DNA of 64,000 nt, from contig CANRAZ010000001.1 in NCBI GenBank assembly GCA_947628705.1, positions 1-64,000 of the forward strand, written 5' to 3'. Source of the DNA: an uncultured Lachnospiraceae bacterium (GTDB lineage Bacteria > Bacillota > Clostridia > Lachnospirales > Lachnospiraceae). The notes under the pieces were generated by a model. The model made no database searches. It worked only from the letters and a program-made list of their open reading frames with translations, and was not told the origin of the DNA. Positions 8,053 to 17,129 of the stretch are shown one piece after another. The translations under genes were made by a program, and so were the position numbers. Every line of letters starts with the position of its first letter. The stretch's first letter is position 1.

Positions 8053-9436
8053 GCTTTTGACAAAGCCCGTCCAGCACGCTGAAATATTCCTTAAACGTCT
8101 TTGCACAGCACTCAGGATTTAGTATTCTGATTCCCTTAATACGAAGCCCCGTCAGAGAAAATGCCATGGCAACCCTGTGGTCGTCAAAGGTTTCGATATC
8201 CGCACCGTGAACGGCATCAGACATATCAGGCATATCAGACATATCGGATATGCTGCACAGATCCGATTCATCGGTAATATCAGGCACATTTTTGCCGACG
8301 GATATCAGAACTCCGTCCTTATTTTCGTAAACTCTGACACCCATTGCTTTAAGGTTTTTAACTATTGCGTTTATCCTGTCGCACTCCTGAAGCCTGATAT
8401 GGGAAATTCCTGTTATTTCAATGCTACCGTCTGCAAAAGGCGCAATGGCGGCAAGCGTAAGCGCCTGATCCGAAAATGCGGACATGTCCACAGTAAAACC
8501 GCCCTTAAGCTTTCCGTCCTCCGGTCCCTCAACAGTCAGAGTACCGTCCGACTCAATAAGGGCGCATCCCATTTCTTCAAGCACTTCCAGAAAACGCACG
8601 TCTCCCTGAAGCATGTCTGTGTGAACTCCGGGAACGGTAATCTTTGCGCCTGTAACGGCGGCAAACGCATAAAAATACGAAGCGGCGGACATATCGGGCT
8701 CAATTTCATAAACTCGGGGACTGTAACCCTCTTTCCCCGAAACACAATATGACAGACCGTCGCTTGTCCTCTTTTCAGCTGATACGCCAAAGCTCTTCAT
8801 CATTTCGACAGTCATGTTTACGTAAGCCATGCCGTGGCTGCCTTCAATTTTAATCTCAACAGCCTTTCCGGCAGTACCCGACGCAATAAGCAATGCGCTT
8901 AAAAACTGCGAGCTTTTATCTATATTTACCGTAACGGTTTCAGGGAAACAGTCCTTTTTGATGCCTTTTATTTTAAGCGGAAAATGCCCTTCTTCTTCAA
9001 GGCACTCTATTTCCGCACCCGCAAGCCTCAATGTTTCGATAAGCGGAAGCATCGGCCTTTTCTTCATCTGCTCCGAGGAATTTACAGTATATTCTCCCTC
9101 GTTAAATGCAAGCATCGCAACAAGGAACCTTGCCGCAGTACCCGCGCTTCCGACATATATTTCGGCTTTTTTTTCGGGAACAACGCCTCCCCTGCCTGTT
9201 ATTGCGACTTCACAGTTTTTTTCATCATATGCCACATCAAAGCCAAGCCCTTTAAGACATTCCAAAAAACGCCTTGAGTCATCGCTGAAAAGGCAGCCCT
9301 TAAGAACGCTCCTGCCCATCGCCATTGCGGCAATGAGCAGGGCTCTGTTTGTTATGGATTTTGAACCTGGAACCTTAACGGAAACCGTTTTATCCGTTTT
9401 AACCGTTCCGATTACAGGCACTTCATATACATTCAT
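8024..9436 (-). CDS. aroA: 3-phosphoshikimate 1-carboxyvinyltransferase (EPSP synthase)
   Basis: AroA joins shikimate 3-phosphate and phosphoenolpyruvate in the shikimate pathway to aromatic amino acids and folate. The N-terminal signature VPGSKSITNRALLIAAMAMG carries the binding lysine, GSAGTAARFL matches the conserved second motif, and RLQECDRINA matches the C-terminal signature. It has 470 residues against about 430 usually; part of the excess is a low-complexity insert near residue 400 with SDMSDMPDMSD, encoded by a 9-bp tandem repeat, just before the conserved FDDHRVAMAF. The gene begins 32 bases after leuS, so the two are probably co-transcribed. The ribosome site is weak. Its end overlaps the small plus-strand gene by 29 bases. 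Confidence 0.95.
   Translation of the reverse strand: MNVYEVPVIGTVKTDKTVSVKVPGSKSITNRALLIAAMAMGRSVLKGCLFSDDSRRFLECLKGLGFDVAYDEKNCEVAITGRGGVVPEKKAEIYVGSAGTAARFLVAMLAFNEGEYTVNSSEQMKKRPMLPLIETLRLAGAEIECLEEEGHFPLKIKGIKKDCFPETVTVNIDKSSQFLSALLIASGTAGKAVEIKIEGSHGMAYVNMTVEMMKSFGVSAEKRTSDGLSYCVSGKEGYSPRVYEIEPDMSAASYFYAFAAVTGAKITVPGVHTDMLQGDVRFLEVLEEMGCALIESDGTLTVEGPEDGKLKGGFTVDMSAFSDQALTLAAIAPFADGSIEITGISHIRLQECDRINAIVKNLKAMGVRVYENKDGVLISVGKNVPDITDESDLCSISDMSDMPDMSDAVHGADIETFDDHRVAMAFSLTGLRIKGIRILNPECCAKTFKEYFSVLDGLCQKLSAFSSDIQ
8218..8252 (-). repeat. 9-bp tandem repeat inside aroA
   Basis: On the plus strand the sequence reads as variants of CATATCAGR repeated about three and a half times. On the coding strand it yields the Ser-Asp-Met-rich insert of AroA. 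Replication slippage in a surface loop is a sufficient explanation. Confidence 0.7.
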
Positions 9437-9468
9437 ACCGTTTTACCGTTTCCAATAATACTTGGGTC

Positions 9469-11880
9469 TTACTTCACAACAATGTTGTAAATTCTTCCCT
9501 TTACATAGATTTCCTTTACAACGGTTTTTCCGTCTGTAAGCGATTTTACCGTTTCAAGAGAAAATACCTTTGACTTAACGCTGTCGTTATCCTCGTCCAG
9601 TCCGACCGCAAGCTGAGCCTTTACCTTACCGTTAATCTGAACGGCGATTTCAACCGTGTTCTCAACGGTCTTGGCTTCGTCATATTCAGGCCATTCGTTC
9701 TGATACGCTCTTCTTCCGTCTCCGTATATGCTCCAAAGCTCTTCCGTCATATGAGGAGCAACAGGATTAAGCAGTAAAATTACCGTTCTGTACTCGCCCT
9801 TTGTCACCTTCCCTGCTCTGTAGAACTCGTTTACAAGAGACATGAGCGCGGCAATTGCAGTGTTGAACTTGAGAGTTTCATAGTCATTTGAAACCTTTTT
9901 TATGGTCTGGTGCATCTTTACTTCAAGCTCTTTTGAATAGCCTTCCTCATCGGTAAGCATATCCTGAAGCTTCCAAACACGGTCAAGGAACCTTCTGCAG
10001 CCCTTAACGCCCTCAGTGCTCCACGAAGCGGCAAGGTCAAACGCGCCGATAAACATCTCATAGGTTCTCAAAGTGTCTGCTCCGAACTCATTTACAATGT
10101 CGTCAGGGTTTACGACATTGCCTCTTGACTTACTCATCTTCTCTCCGTTTTCACCGAGTATCATACCGTGAGAGGTACGCTTCATATAAGGCTCCGGAGT
10201 ATTTACATAGCCTTGGTCATAAAGGAATTTGTGCCAGAATCTTGAATAGAGCAGGTGAAGCGTGGTATGCTCCATGCCTCCGTTGTACCAGTCGACCGGC
10301 ATCCAGTAATCAAGAGCCTCCTTTGACGCGAATGCTTCGCTGTTGTCAGGGTCGATATATCTAAGGAAATACCACGACGAGCCCGCCCACTGAGGCATTG
10401 TATCCGTTTCTCTTTCAGCCGGACCGCCGCACTTAGGGCAGGTCGTCTCAACCCAGTCACGCATTGCGGCAAGCGGCGATTCTCCGTTATCCGTCGGCAT
10501 GTAGCTTTCTACCTCAGGAAGCATAAGCGGAAGCTCTTCCTCAGGAACAGGCACATAACCGCAGCACGGGCATTTTACGATAGGTATAGGCTCTCCCCAG
10601 TATCTCTGACGTGAGAATACCCAGTCACGGAGCTTATAATTTACCTTGCTGTGTCCGAGACCATTTTCCTCAAGATACTTGATAATGGCCTTCTTTGCGT
10701 CCGCAACCTCAAGTCCGTTAAGGAAGCCTGAATTTACAAGCTTTCCTGTTGCGACGTCAGTAAATGCCGCCTCTTCGATATTGCCGCCTGCAACCACTTC
10801 AATCATCGGAAGTCCGAATTTTTTAGCAAAATCCCAGTCACGCTCGTCATGTGCAGGGACAGCCATAATTGCGCCCGTTCCGTAGGTCATAAGAACGTAA
10901 TCTGAAATCCAGATCGGGATTTCTTTTCCGTTTACGGGATTGATTGCATTTATTCCGTCAAGCAGAACGCCTGTCTTATCCTTTGCAAGCTCTGTTCTTT
11001 CAAAATCGGACTTCTTGGCTGCCATCTCACGGTATTCTATTATCGCATCATAGTTGTTAAGCCTGTCCTTATACTTCTCAATAAGCGGATGCTCCGGGGA
11101 AATTACCATGTAGGTTGCGCCGAACAGAGTGTCAGGTCTCGTCGTATAGACAGTGAGCTTTTCATCAAGCCCTGCAAGGCTGAAATCAACCTCTGCGCCC
11201 TGAGAACGTCCGATCCAGTTTTTCTGCGAGACCTTTACCTTTTCAATGTAATCAACGGTGTCAAGGTCATCAATAAGCTTCTGCGCATACTCGGTAATTT
11301 TAAGCATCCACTGGCTCTTAACCTTTCTTACGACCTCAGAACCGCAGCGCTCGCATACGCCGTTTACAACCTCCTCGTTTGCAAGTCCGACCTTACAGGA
11401 GGTACACCAGTTAATCGGCATTTCCGTCTTATAGGCAAGACCTGCCTTAAAAAGCTTAAGGAATATCCACTGCGTCCACTTGTAGTAGTTAGGGTCTGTA
11501 GTGTTTACCTCTCTGCTCCATGTAAAGGAATAGCCGAGGCTCTTAAGCTGCTGTTTAAATCTTGCGACGTTATTTTTTGTAACTTCCTTCGGGTGTATAT
11601 GATTTTTTATCGCATAGTTTTCGGTCGGAAGGCCGAAAGCGTCCCAGCCCATAGGGTAAAGAACATTGTAGCCCTGCATTCTTCTTTTTCTGGCAACAAT
11701 ATCCAGCGCGGTATACGGTCTCGGATGACCTACGTGAAGTCCCTGACCGCTAGGATAAGGGAACTCTACAAGAGCGTAATACTTCGGCTTTGAGTAGTCC
11801 GTGCTTGTCTCAAAGGCTTTTTCCTCGTCCCAGATATCCTGCCACTTTTTCTCGATTTCTTTTGGATTATAATTAGCCAT
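9469..11880 (-). CDS. leuS: Leucyl-tRNA synthetase
   Basis: LeuRS charges tRNA-Leu with leucine. The 803-residue length is typical of bacterial enzymes. The class I signature is HVGH at residues 49-52 ([15 protein letters not shown]), and KMSKS appears in [13 protein letters not shown]. Two CxxC pairs are visible (CTSCKVG and CERCGSEVV), as is the editing domain ([20 protein letters not shown]). The start is supported by GGAGGATAT directly ahead of the ATG. A strong promoter (11925-11952) leaves only about 35 bases of leader, so no T-box is present, which is unusual for a Firmicutes synthetase gene. aroA follows after 32 bases. Confidence 0.98.
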   Translation of the reverse strand: MANYNPKEIEKKWQDIWDEEKAFETSTDYSKPKYYALVEFPYPSGQGLHVGHPRPYTALDIVARKRRMQGYNVLYPMGWDAFGLPTENYAIKNHIHPKEVTKNNVARFKQQLKSLGYSFTWSREVNTTDPNYYKWTQWIFLKLFKAGLAYKTEMPINWCTSCKVGLANEEVVNGVCERCGSEVVRKVKSQWMLKITEYAQKLIDDLDTVDYIEKVKVSQKNWIGRSQGAEVDFSLAGLDEKLTVYTTRPDTLFGATYMVISPEHPLIEKYKDRLNNYDAIIEYREMAAKKSDFERTELAKDKTGVLLDGINAINPVNGKEIPIWISDYVLMTYGTGAIMAVPAHDERDWDFAKKFGLPMIEVVAGGNIEEAAFTDVATGKLVNSGFLNGLEVADAKKAIIKYLEENGLGHSKVNYKLRDWVFSRQRYWGEPIPIVKCPCCGYVPVPEEELPLMLPEVESYMPTDNGESPLAAMRDWVETTCPKCGGPAERETDTMPQWAGSSWYFLRYIDPDNSEAFASKEALDYWMPVDWYNGGMEHTTLHLLYSRFWHKFLYDQGYVNTPEPYMKRTSHGMILGENGEKMSKSRGNVVNPDDIVNEFGADTLRTYEMFIGAFDLAASWSTEGVKGCRRFLDRVWKLQDMLTDEEGYSKELEVKMHQTIKKVSNDYETLKFNTAIAALMSLVNEFYRAGKVTKGEYRTVILLLNPVAPHMTEELWSIYGDGRRAYQNEWPEYDEAKTVENTVEIAVQINGKVKAQLAVGLDEDNDSVKSKVFSLETVKSLTDGKTVVKEIYVKGRIYNIVVK

Positions 11881-11924
11881 ATATCCTCCGCTATATATAA
11901 ATTTTAATTTTTTTCATATGCTTC

Positions 11925-11952
11925 ATTATAACGTTTTGGAAAATAAAGTCAA
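11925..11952 (-). promoter_or_regulatory. Promoter of leuS
   Basis: Read on the minus strand, TTGACT is followed after 16 bases by TATAAT, an almost perfect vegetative (SigA) promoter. It lies about 45 bases upstream of the leuS start codon. Confidence 0.8.
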
Positions 11953-12060
11953 CAAGGATAAGTTTTTTTGTGATTATTTCCGCCTGATAAACATATAGAT
12001 TACAAATAATCAGAACGTATCAAAAGAATTTTTCTCTTTTGAGCTTGATCAAAAAGTGCA

Positions 12061-12687
12061 ATGGACAGTCTTATCAGCTTTATAACCCAGTATGGGATTT
12101 TTGCAATGATACTCATGGTTTTTCTGGAATATGCCTGCTTTCCTGTTTCAAGCGAAATCGTGCTTCCGCTGACAGGCGCCGCCGCTGCTGCCGCAAAAAT
12201 GGGATATTTCCCTGTGACGCTTGTATGCTCGATAGCCGGTCTTATGGGAACATATCTGATTTATTCTGTTTCACGCTGCGCCGGAGAAAAAATATTGTCA
12301 GGCAGGAAAGAGCGCTCCGACAAGGGCGAAGCAGGCCAAGCTTACGCCAGCAGGCTCGCAAAGTGCATGAAACTGATTGAAAAAAGAGGAAAATACGCCG
12401 TCTGCATCAGCCGGGTAATTCCTCTTTTCAGGACCTATATTGCATTTGCAGCCGGCTTTTCCGGAATGCCGAGACGTGAATACCTGGCATGGTCGTTCTT
12501 GGGAATTGCCGTCTGGAACAGCGTACTCATTGCCTGCGGTTACATACTGGGCAGCAACTGGTCAGCCGTAAGCGCTTACTATAAAAGCTACAAATATCTG
12601 ATAATTGCACTGCTTGCCGTATTAATTCTGATGATAATAGCTTTCAGGCTTATTATCACCGTGCATAGAAAACGACGATACTGCTAA
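12061..12687 (+). CDS. DedA family membrane protein (SNARE-associated / VTT domain)
   Basis: A 208-residue integral membrane protein of the DedA family, whose members help recycle undecaprenyl phosphate or other lipids and maintain proton motive force. The N-terminal part has the re-entrant motif EYACFPVSSEIVLPLTGAAA. The C-terminal half has the family hallmark SRVIPLFRTYIAFAAGFSGM followed by an amphipathic turn and helix, then a basic C-terminus. About five membrane segments are visible. The ATG at 12061 has no clear ribosome site. A basic, Ser/Ala-rich cytoplasmic loop (about residues 80-110) is longer than I expect for the family. It converges on pyrF with 18 bases between the stops. Confidence 0.88.
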   Translation: MDSLISFITQYGIFAMILMVFLEYACFPVSSEIVLPLTGAAAAAAKMGYFPVTLVCSIAGLMGTYLIYSVSRCAGEKILSGRKERSDKGEAGQAYASRLAKCMKLIEKRGKYAVCISRVIPLFRTYIAFAAGFSGMPRREYLAWSFLGIAVWNSVLIACGYILGSNWSAVSAYYKSYKYLIIALLAVLILMIIAFRLIITVHRKRRYC

Positions 12688-12705
12688 CAGGATACTATTG
12701 GCGTC

Positions 12706-13623
12706 TTATGCAAAAATGCCGTTGATATCCTCAATCATATCCAGGACCGCTCTTCTGGAAGCCTCTGCATAATCCTTCGGAGCAAGCCCGTATTTCTCAT
12801 TTCTGTAGGCGGCAATAATGCCTCGGCTTGAGTTTACAATCGCTCCCAGCCCGTCCTCGTTAAAGTAAGGAAGGAGGTCCGCCGCTTTTCCGCCCTGAGC
12901 GCCGTAGCCCGGAACAAGTATATACGCCTTAGGCATTACCCTTCTTAAAACCCTGCCCATTTCAGGATAGGTCGCTCCAACAACGGCTCCGATATAGCTG
13001 TAGGAGTCTCCCATGCACTCTCTGCCCCATTCATCAACCTTCTCGCCCACTATTTCGTAGAGCGGTCTGCCGTCAATAAGTCTGTCCTGGAACTCTCCGC
13101 TGCTGGGATTGCTTGTCTTAACCAGAATAAAAATTCCCTTTTTCTCCGTCTTACAGACGTCTGCAAACGGCTTAATTCCGTCTATGCCGAAGTAAGGGTT
13201 AACGGTCGCAAAATCCTCATCAAACGCACCGTAGGATTTGCTTCCGACCTCAGTTCTTCCAAGGTGAGCAGCGGCATAGGCGGCAGACGTCGAGCCGATA
13301 TCTCCTCTTTTTACATCGGCAATTACCACCAGTCCTTTTTCCTTGCAGTAATCCACGGTTTTCTTAAATACAATCATACCCGGAATTCCGAACTGCTCGT
13401 ACATTGCGATCTGAGGTTTTACGGCAGGAACCAAATCGTAAATCGCGTCCACTATGCTTTTGTTAAACGTCCAGATAGCCTCTGCTGCGCCTTCAAGCGT
13501 TTCCCCATGCTCCTTGAAAGCCTTTTCCTTTACGCATTCAGGAATTATTGCCATTGTCGGGTCAAGACCGACTACCACAGGCGCATTTTTCTTTTTGATT
13601 TCATTTACAAGCTTGTTAATCAT
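12706..13623 (-). CDS. pyrF: Orotidine 5'-phosphate decarboxylase (type 2)
   Basis: PyrF converts OMP to UMP, the last step of pyrimidine synthesis. The catalytic motif DVKRGDIGSTSAAYA supplies the Asp-Lys-Asp triad. At 305 residues it belongs to the longer type 2 subfamily (type 1 is about 240), consistent with VGLDPTM at the N-terminus and the motif VPGYGAQGG. The ATG at 13623 is preceded by GCGAGGTCGATGAA. It follows pyrC by 43 bases on the same strand, so the two form a pyrimidine operon. No PyrR-binding loop is apparent in the short space upstream of pyrC, so regulation cannot be read here. Confidence 0.96.
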   Translation of the reverse strand: MINKLVNEIKKKNAPVVVGLDPTMAIIPECVKEKAFKEHGETLEGAAEAIWTFNKSIVDAIYDLVPAVKPQIAMYEQFGIPGMIVFKKTVDYCKEKGLVVIADVKRGDIGSTSAAYAAAHLGRTEVGSKSYGAFDEDFATVNPYFGIDGIKPFADVCKTEKKGIFILVKTSNPSSGEFQDRLIDGRPLYEIVGEKVDEWGRECMGDSYSYIGAVVGATYPEMGRVLRRVMPKAYILVPGYGAQGGKAADLLPYFNEDGLGAIVNSSRGIIAAYRNEKYGLAPKDYAEASRRAVLDMIEDINGIFA

Positions 13624-13666
13624 TTCATCGACCTCGCATTTTTATTGTTATTCGCATTTTCAGCTT

Positions 13667-14980
13667 TTATTGCATTTTTCTCTGCTCTTTTTCGGATTTG
13701 AGAGTTCCGTTTTCAAAAACCACCTGTCCGTTAAGCAGTGTGTATTTTATCCTTCCCTTCACCCTCATGCCGCCAAACGGAGTGTTCTTTCCCTTTGACT
13801 TAAATTCGTCAGGATTAATGACATATTCCTCGTTTATATCGGCAATACATATATCGGCCGGTTTGCCCTCCGCAAGATTCCCTTTGTCAATTCCTATGAT
13901 TCTTGACGGATTAACGCTCATTTTTTCAACCAATCCGTCAAGCGTAAGAACCCCTGTCTCAACCAGCCTTGTATAAGCAAGGGCAAACGAGGTTTCAAGA
14001 CCGACAATTCCAAACGGAGACTTTGAAAATCCCTTTTGCTTTTCCTCTGCCGAATGAGGCGCATGATCGGTTGAAATAACCTCCATCGTGCCGTCTCCAA
14101 GTCCCTCTATAAGAGTCTTTACATCCTCGCGGCCGCGCAGCGGAGGATTCATTTTATACATTGCATCATCACACGGAATATCTTCGTCACTCAGAGTAAA
14201 ATGATGAGGGCAAACCTCGGCAGTGACGTTATATCCCAGCTTCTTCGCCATTCTCACCAATTCGACCGAGGCCTTTGTCGAGCAATGGCACAGATGAAGC
14301 CTTGCGCCTGTTTCACCGGCAAGAAAAATATCCCTTGCGGTTATTACGTCCTCAACACTGCTGCCGATTCCAGCAAGACCAAGCTCCTTTTGCTTTTCTC
14401 CTGAATTTATCACACCGCCGTTTACAAGCTCTCTCTCTTCGCAATGAGCCATTATGAGCATATCGTTTTCGGCAGCAAGCTTCATCGCCTCTCTGTAGGT
14501 CACGATATCCATTACAGACTTTCCGTCTTCCGAAACGGCAATCGCTCCTGCCTCCTTTAAAGCACCGAAATCGGTGAGCTCCCTGCCCTCCTGTCCGACA
14601 GTTACGGCAGCAACCGGAAGCACATTGGTCAAGCCGCATTTTTTGCCCTTTTCGATTACGTACCTCACGGTTTCCGCACTGTCCGTCACAGGCTTTGTAT
14701 TAGGCATAGCGCAGACGGAGGTCACGCCTCCGCAGGCGGCAGCCGCCGAGCCCGTTTCAACAGTCTCCTTATATTCAAAGCCGGGGTCGCGAAAATGCAC
14801 ATGAAGATCAACAAAACCCGGCATCACCAAAAGCCCCTCAGCGTCAATTATCCTGTCGGCCTCTCCTTCGCTGAATGAACCGTCTTCCGCTATCGTTCCG
14901 TCCTTTATAAACAGGTTTTTCTTTTCATGAATATTATTTGCCGGATCTATTACCAGTCCGTTCTTAATTAAGATTTTCAA
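13667..14980 (-). CDS. pyrC: Dihydroorotase
   Basis: PyrC closes carbamoyl aspartate to dihydroorotate. The amidohydrolase metal motif is DLHVHFRDPG; a second conserved histidine motif is EVCPHHFTL, and the metal-binding aspartate is in STDHAPHS. The track gives a GTG start at 14992, but GGAGG sits five bases ahead of a TTG at 14980, so I start there (MKILIKNGLVIDPAN), giving 437 residues. This TTG start matches the usual beginning of bacterial dihydroorotases. pyrF follows. The lysine that is carboxylated in many family members is not obvious, but Firmicutes class I enzymes vary at this site. Confidence 0.95.
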   Translation of the reverse strand: MKILIKNGLVIDPANNIHEKKNLFIKDGTIAEDGSFSEGEADRIIDAEGLLVMPGFVDLHVHFRDPGFEYKETVETGSAAAACGGVTSVCAMPNTKPVTDSAETVRYVIEKGKKCGLTNVLPVAAVTVGQEGRELTDFGALKEAGAIAVSEDGKSVMDIVTYREAMKLAAENDMLIMAHCEERELVNGGVINSGEKQKELGLAGIGSSVEDVITARDIFLAGETGARLHLCHCSTKASVELVRMAKKLGYNVTAEVCPHHFTLSDEDIPCDDAMYKMNPPLRGREDVKTLIEGLGDGTMEVISTDHAPHSAEEKQKGFSKSPFGIVGLETSFALAYTRLVETGVLTLDGLVEKMSVNPSRIIGIDKGNLAEGKPADICIADINEEYVINPDEFKSKGKNTPFGGMRVKGRIKYTLLNGQVVFENGTLKSEKEQRKMQ

Positions 14981-15080
14981 ATTTGCCTCCACACAGCCAT
15001 TTTAGCCTGAATCGCTTCAAGAAACATTTTAACACACTATCGGGAAAAACTGTACAGAAAATTGAAAAAAGAAAAAACAA

Positions 15081-15109
15081 TTGACAAGAAACCTCTTATA
15101 CTCTATTAT
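15081..15109 (+). promoter_or_regulatory. Promoter of the thiT leader
   Basis: TTGACA, a 17-base spacer and TATTAT form a near-consensus SigA promoter. Transcription would begin near 15116, about 45 bases before the riboswitch aptamer. Confidence 0.82.
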
Positions 15110-15160
15110 GTGTCTGTACGTTTCAACGGTTAAATGCCGGACGTACAAGCATTATTATAC

Positions 15161-15244
15161 TTTTGCTAGGGGCGCTTATGCTGAGAAGTGTGTTCACTGA
15201 CCCTCATTACTTGATGCGGTTAATACCGACGTAAGGAAGCAGGT
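15161..15244 (+). ncRNA. TPP (THI box) riboswitch aptamer
   Basis: The THI-box core motifs are present in order: AGGGGCGC, GCTGAGAAG, GACCCT, then ACTTGATGCGG, TTAATACCGACGTAAGGAAG. The closing stem pairs TGCT (15164-15167) with AGCA (15238-15241). It binds thiamine pyrophosphate and shuts off the downstream gene. The gene that follows is a thiamine transporter, which agrees with the call. Confidence 0.95.
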
Positions 15245-15247
15245 TTG

Positions 15248-15311
15248 CGGCGAGCCGCCGTAAAGGACTCTTTTTAAGTTCCCCTCCAAGCAATGCTAAG
15301 GAGGTTTTTTT
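15248..15311 (+). promoter_or_regulatory. Expression platform of the thiT riboswitch with the Shine-Dalgarno inside a hairpin
   Basis: After the aptamer comes a small hairpin GCGGC-GA-GCCGC (15248-15259). Next, CCTCC (15283-15287) can pair with GGAGG (15300-15304), with AGC/GCT pairing inside, and this stem is followed directly by seven T residues and the thiT ATG. GGAGG is also the ribosome site of thiT, seven bases from the start. The element could block translation, end transcription, or both. Confidence 0.7.
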
Positions 15312-16094
15312 ATGTTCACAGCAAGCATCACAAGCTTTTTCCTCAAGGAAAATGACGGTTACTACAGCTTTACCAAACACGGAACCATCGTAATGATAGT
15401 GATTGCCGTTTTGATAATTGCAGCCGGAATCATACTTGCACGGAAGCTTAAGGACGATGGCGATGAGGATGAATTCTCAAAGAAAAAGAAAAAAGACGGT
15501 TCCGGTAAAAGAAAGGATTTCGGAACAAAGAAGCTGGTAGTGTGCGCGGTCTGCCTTGCACTTGCCTATGTGACAAGCAATATCAAGTTTCTTGAGCTTT
15601 ACAACGGCGGAAGCATCACTTTGTTCAGTATGCTGTTCGTAGTGTATATCGGTTATTGTTTCGGTATAAAAACCGGTATTTTATGCGGACTTGCCTACGG
15701 GATCCTGCAGCTTATTCAGGACCCGTGGCTTCTGAGCCCGATGCAGGTGTTTTTTGACTACATACTTGCATTCGCTGTCCTCGGACTTGGCGGACTTTTC
15801 AGAAATCTTAAGGAAAAGAACAAGGAAACAGGCGAGAAAAGGCTTACGAAAAAAGGACTTATCATCGGCTATGCTGCAGCCGCCTTTCTCCGTGCGATCA
15901 GCCATACTATAGGAGGCTATCTTTTCTGGATGGACGGAATGCCGGACAGCTTTCCAAAGAGCATTTCATTCCTTTATCCGATAGCATATAATTTCTGCTA
16001 CATCGGAGTTGAGGCAGTGCTTACCGTTGTTCTTCTTTTGATCCCCGAAGTTGCTGCGGTTCTTATACGTCTCAGACGTGAAGCAAATTCCTAA
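15312..16094 (+). CDS. thiT: Thiamine transporter ThiT (ECF substrate-binding subunit)
   Basis: ThiT (YuaJ) is the membrane S-component that captures thiamine and works with a shared ECF energising module encoded elsewhere. About six helices are visible. The family motif LYNGGSITLFSML follows the second helix, and GLAYGILQLIQDPW and FDYILAFAVLGLGG are typical ThiT sequences lining the thiamine site. It has 260 residues; many ThiT proteins are nearer 180-200. The difference is an N-terminal extension with one extra hydrophobic segment and a very basic Lys-rich linker (about residues 48-75) before the conserved core. The TPP riboswitch directly upstream supports thiamine as substrate. Confidence 0.95.
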   Translation: MFTASITSFFLKENDGYYSFTKHGTIVMIVIAVLIIAAGIILARKLKDDGDEDEFSKKKKKDGSGKRKDFGTKKLVVCAVCLALAYVTSNIKFLELYNGGSITLFSMLFVVYIGYCFGIKTGILCGLAYGILQLIQDPWLLSPMQVFFDYILAFAVLGLGGLFRNLKEKNKETGEKRLTKKGLIIGYAAAAFLRAISHTIGGYLFWMDGMPDSFPKSISFLYPIAYNFCYIGVEAVLTVVLLLIPEVAAVLIRLRREANS

Positions 16095-16167
16095 AAAGGC
16101 TCTAAACGCCCGCTTCCAAAGCGGCACGGATCAATCTTTCTCTACTACCGATAAATTTCAGATATAA

Positions 16168-16208
16168 ATAAAGGCATATCTCGCATCTGCGGTATGCCTT
16201 TACTTTTT
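16168..16208 (+). terminator. Terminator between thiT and thiN (possibly bidirectional)
   Basis: AAAGGCATA (16170-16178) and TATGCCTTT (16193-16201) form a 9-bp stem followed by ACTTTTTG on plus. On the minus strand the stem is followed by ATTTATAT, so it may serve both convergent genes. Confidence 0.75.
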
Positions 16209-16279
16209 GTCTGTAACACGGTTATCTACGATATGCTTTATGTGCTCTTTAAATGCTTTATACCCCTTGACCGTAAACG

Positions 16280-16954
16280 TTATAACGGAAATCCTCTCAC
16301 AGAAACCTGTTCCGGCACAAATTCACCCACAATCAAAAGGCTCCCTCTTTTCACGGAAACCCTTGAGGCCTTTCCTGTAAAATGATTGCTTGCCCCAAGC
16401 GAAACATTCGGAGCAAGCCTTGCATTTTGAAGGCTGTATTTAAGTCCCTCCTCGCTAACGCCTTCAGCCGCTCCTCCAAAGGCAAAAACGGATAGATTTC
16501 CGCTGCAGGAGGCGTCAAATATTATGCTTCCTTCTTTTACTACCGTCAGGCTGCTTCTGCCGTCAAACATATACGCCTGCTTTCCCCACTCTGCCGCATA
16601 TGAAAGCAATCCGATGTTTGCGATCATATGGTCGATCCTCTTTCCTCCGGCCGCTCCCAAAAGGATTATTTCATCACAGTTTTTCTGAATTGCCAGCTTA
16701 ACTGCAATCTCGGTATCCGTCTCGTCCTTCTCAGCCGGATATTTCACTACCTCGATTCCTTTTTTAACTAAAGCTTTTAGTTCGTTATCTTCCAATTTCA
16801 AGGAATCAAAATCTCCGACAAGCACGTCGGGAGAAATTCCCATTTCTTTTGCATAGTCAAGTCCCCCGTCTGCTGCAATTACCAAGTCATTTTTTCCGAT
16901 TTCCGTCAAAAGCTCTGTCCTATCGCCAGCACAGAAAATAAAACATCTCTTCAT
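16280..16954 (-). CDS. thiN: Thiamine pyrophosphokinase
   Basis: This enzyme moves pyrophosphate from ATP to thiamine to make TPP, the cofactor that the nearby riboswitch senses. The family motifs are clear: VIAADGGLDYAKEMGISPDV and LVGDFDSL near the N-terminus, the acidic nucleotide/metal motif KDETDTEIAVKLA, and LLGAAGGKRIDHMIANIGLL. I use the ATG at 16954, which has GAGG six bases upstream, instead of the track start at 16966; this gives 224 residues. The gene faces thiT across a shared terminator and lies downstream of recJ on the same strand. It has no riboswitch of its own. Confidence 0.95.
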   Translation of the reverse strand: MKRCFIFCAGDRTELLTEIGKNDLVIAADGGLDYAKEMGISPDVLVGDFDSLKLEDNELKALVKKGIEVVKYPAEKDETDTEIAVKLAIQKNCDEIILLGAAGGKRIDHMIANIGLLSYAAEWGKQAYMFDGRSSLTVVKEGSIIFDASCSGNLSVFAFGGAAEGVSEEGLKYSLQNARLAPNVSLGASNHFTGKASRVSVKRGSLLIVGEFVPEQVSVRGFPL

Positions 16955-17129
16955 TTTAGACCTCATGCTTTAAAGCTACTGCTTTCCTTAAATTTCAGCC
17001 CTCCTAATTTGTTTACCGCTTTCTCCTGCTTTTACCCTGTTTTTCCGGTCAGCAAACTATGCCTGACCTTCACCGTTTGTATTAATAATGCCGTTTAATA
17101 TTTTTCAGCCCTGATACAGCCTGTGTATT

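Larger units (their letters stand above)
14981..15311. other. Divergent pyrC/thiT intergenic region
   Basis: This 331-base space holds the thiT promoter (15081-15109), the TPP riboswitch (about 15161-15244) and its expression platform. A further pair, TGTACG and CGTACA (about 15115-15146), could form a helix at the start of the leader. I find no clear promoter for pyrC on the minus strand. Confidence 0.7.

Noticed and set aside
7540-8106. 188-residue minus-strand ORF across the two small genes
   Set aside because: It has repetitive composition opposite the Gly/Asn linker and no start signal; the plus-strand genes are better supported.
8829-9458. 209-residue plus-strand ORF inside aroA
   Set aside because: Antisense shadow of the EPSP synthase coding sequence with no promoter or ribosome site.
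11089-11793. 234-residue plus-strand ORF inside leuS
   Set aside because: It lies wholly within a well-conserved synthetase and resembles no protein.
11881-12060. T-box leader for leuS
   Set aside because: The promoter is only about 45 bases from the start codon, and no specifier stem or T-box core is present.
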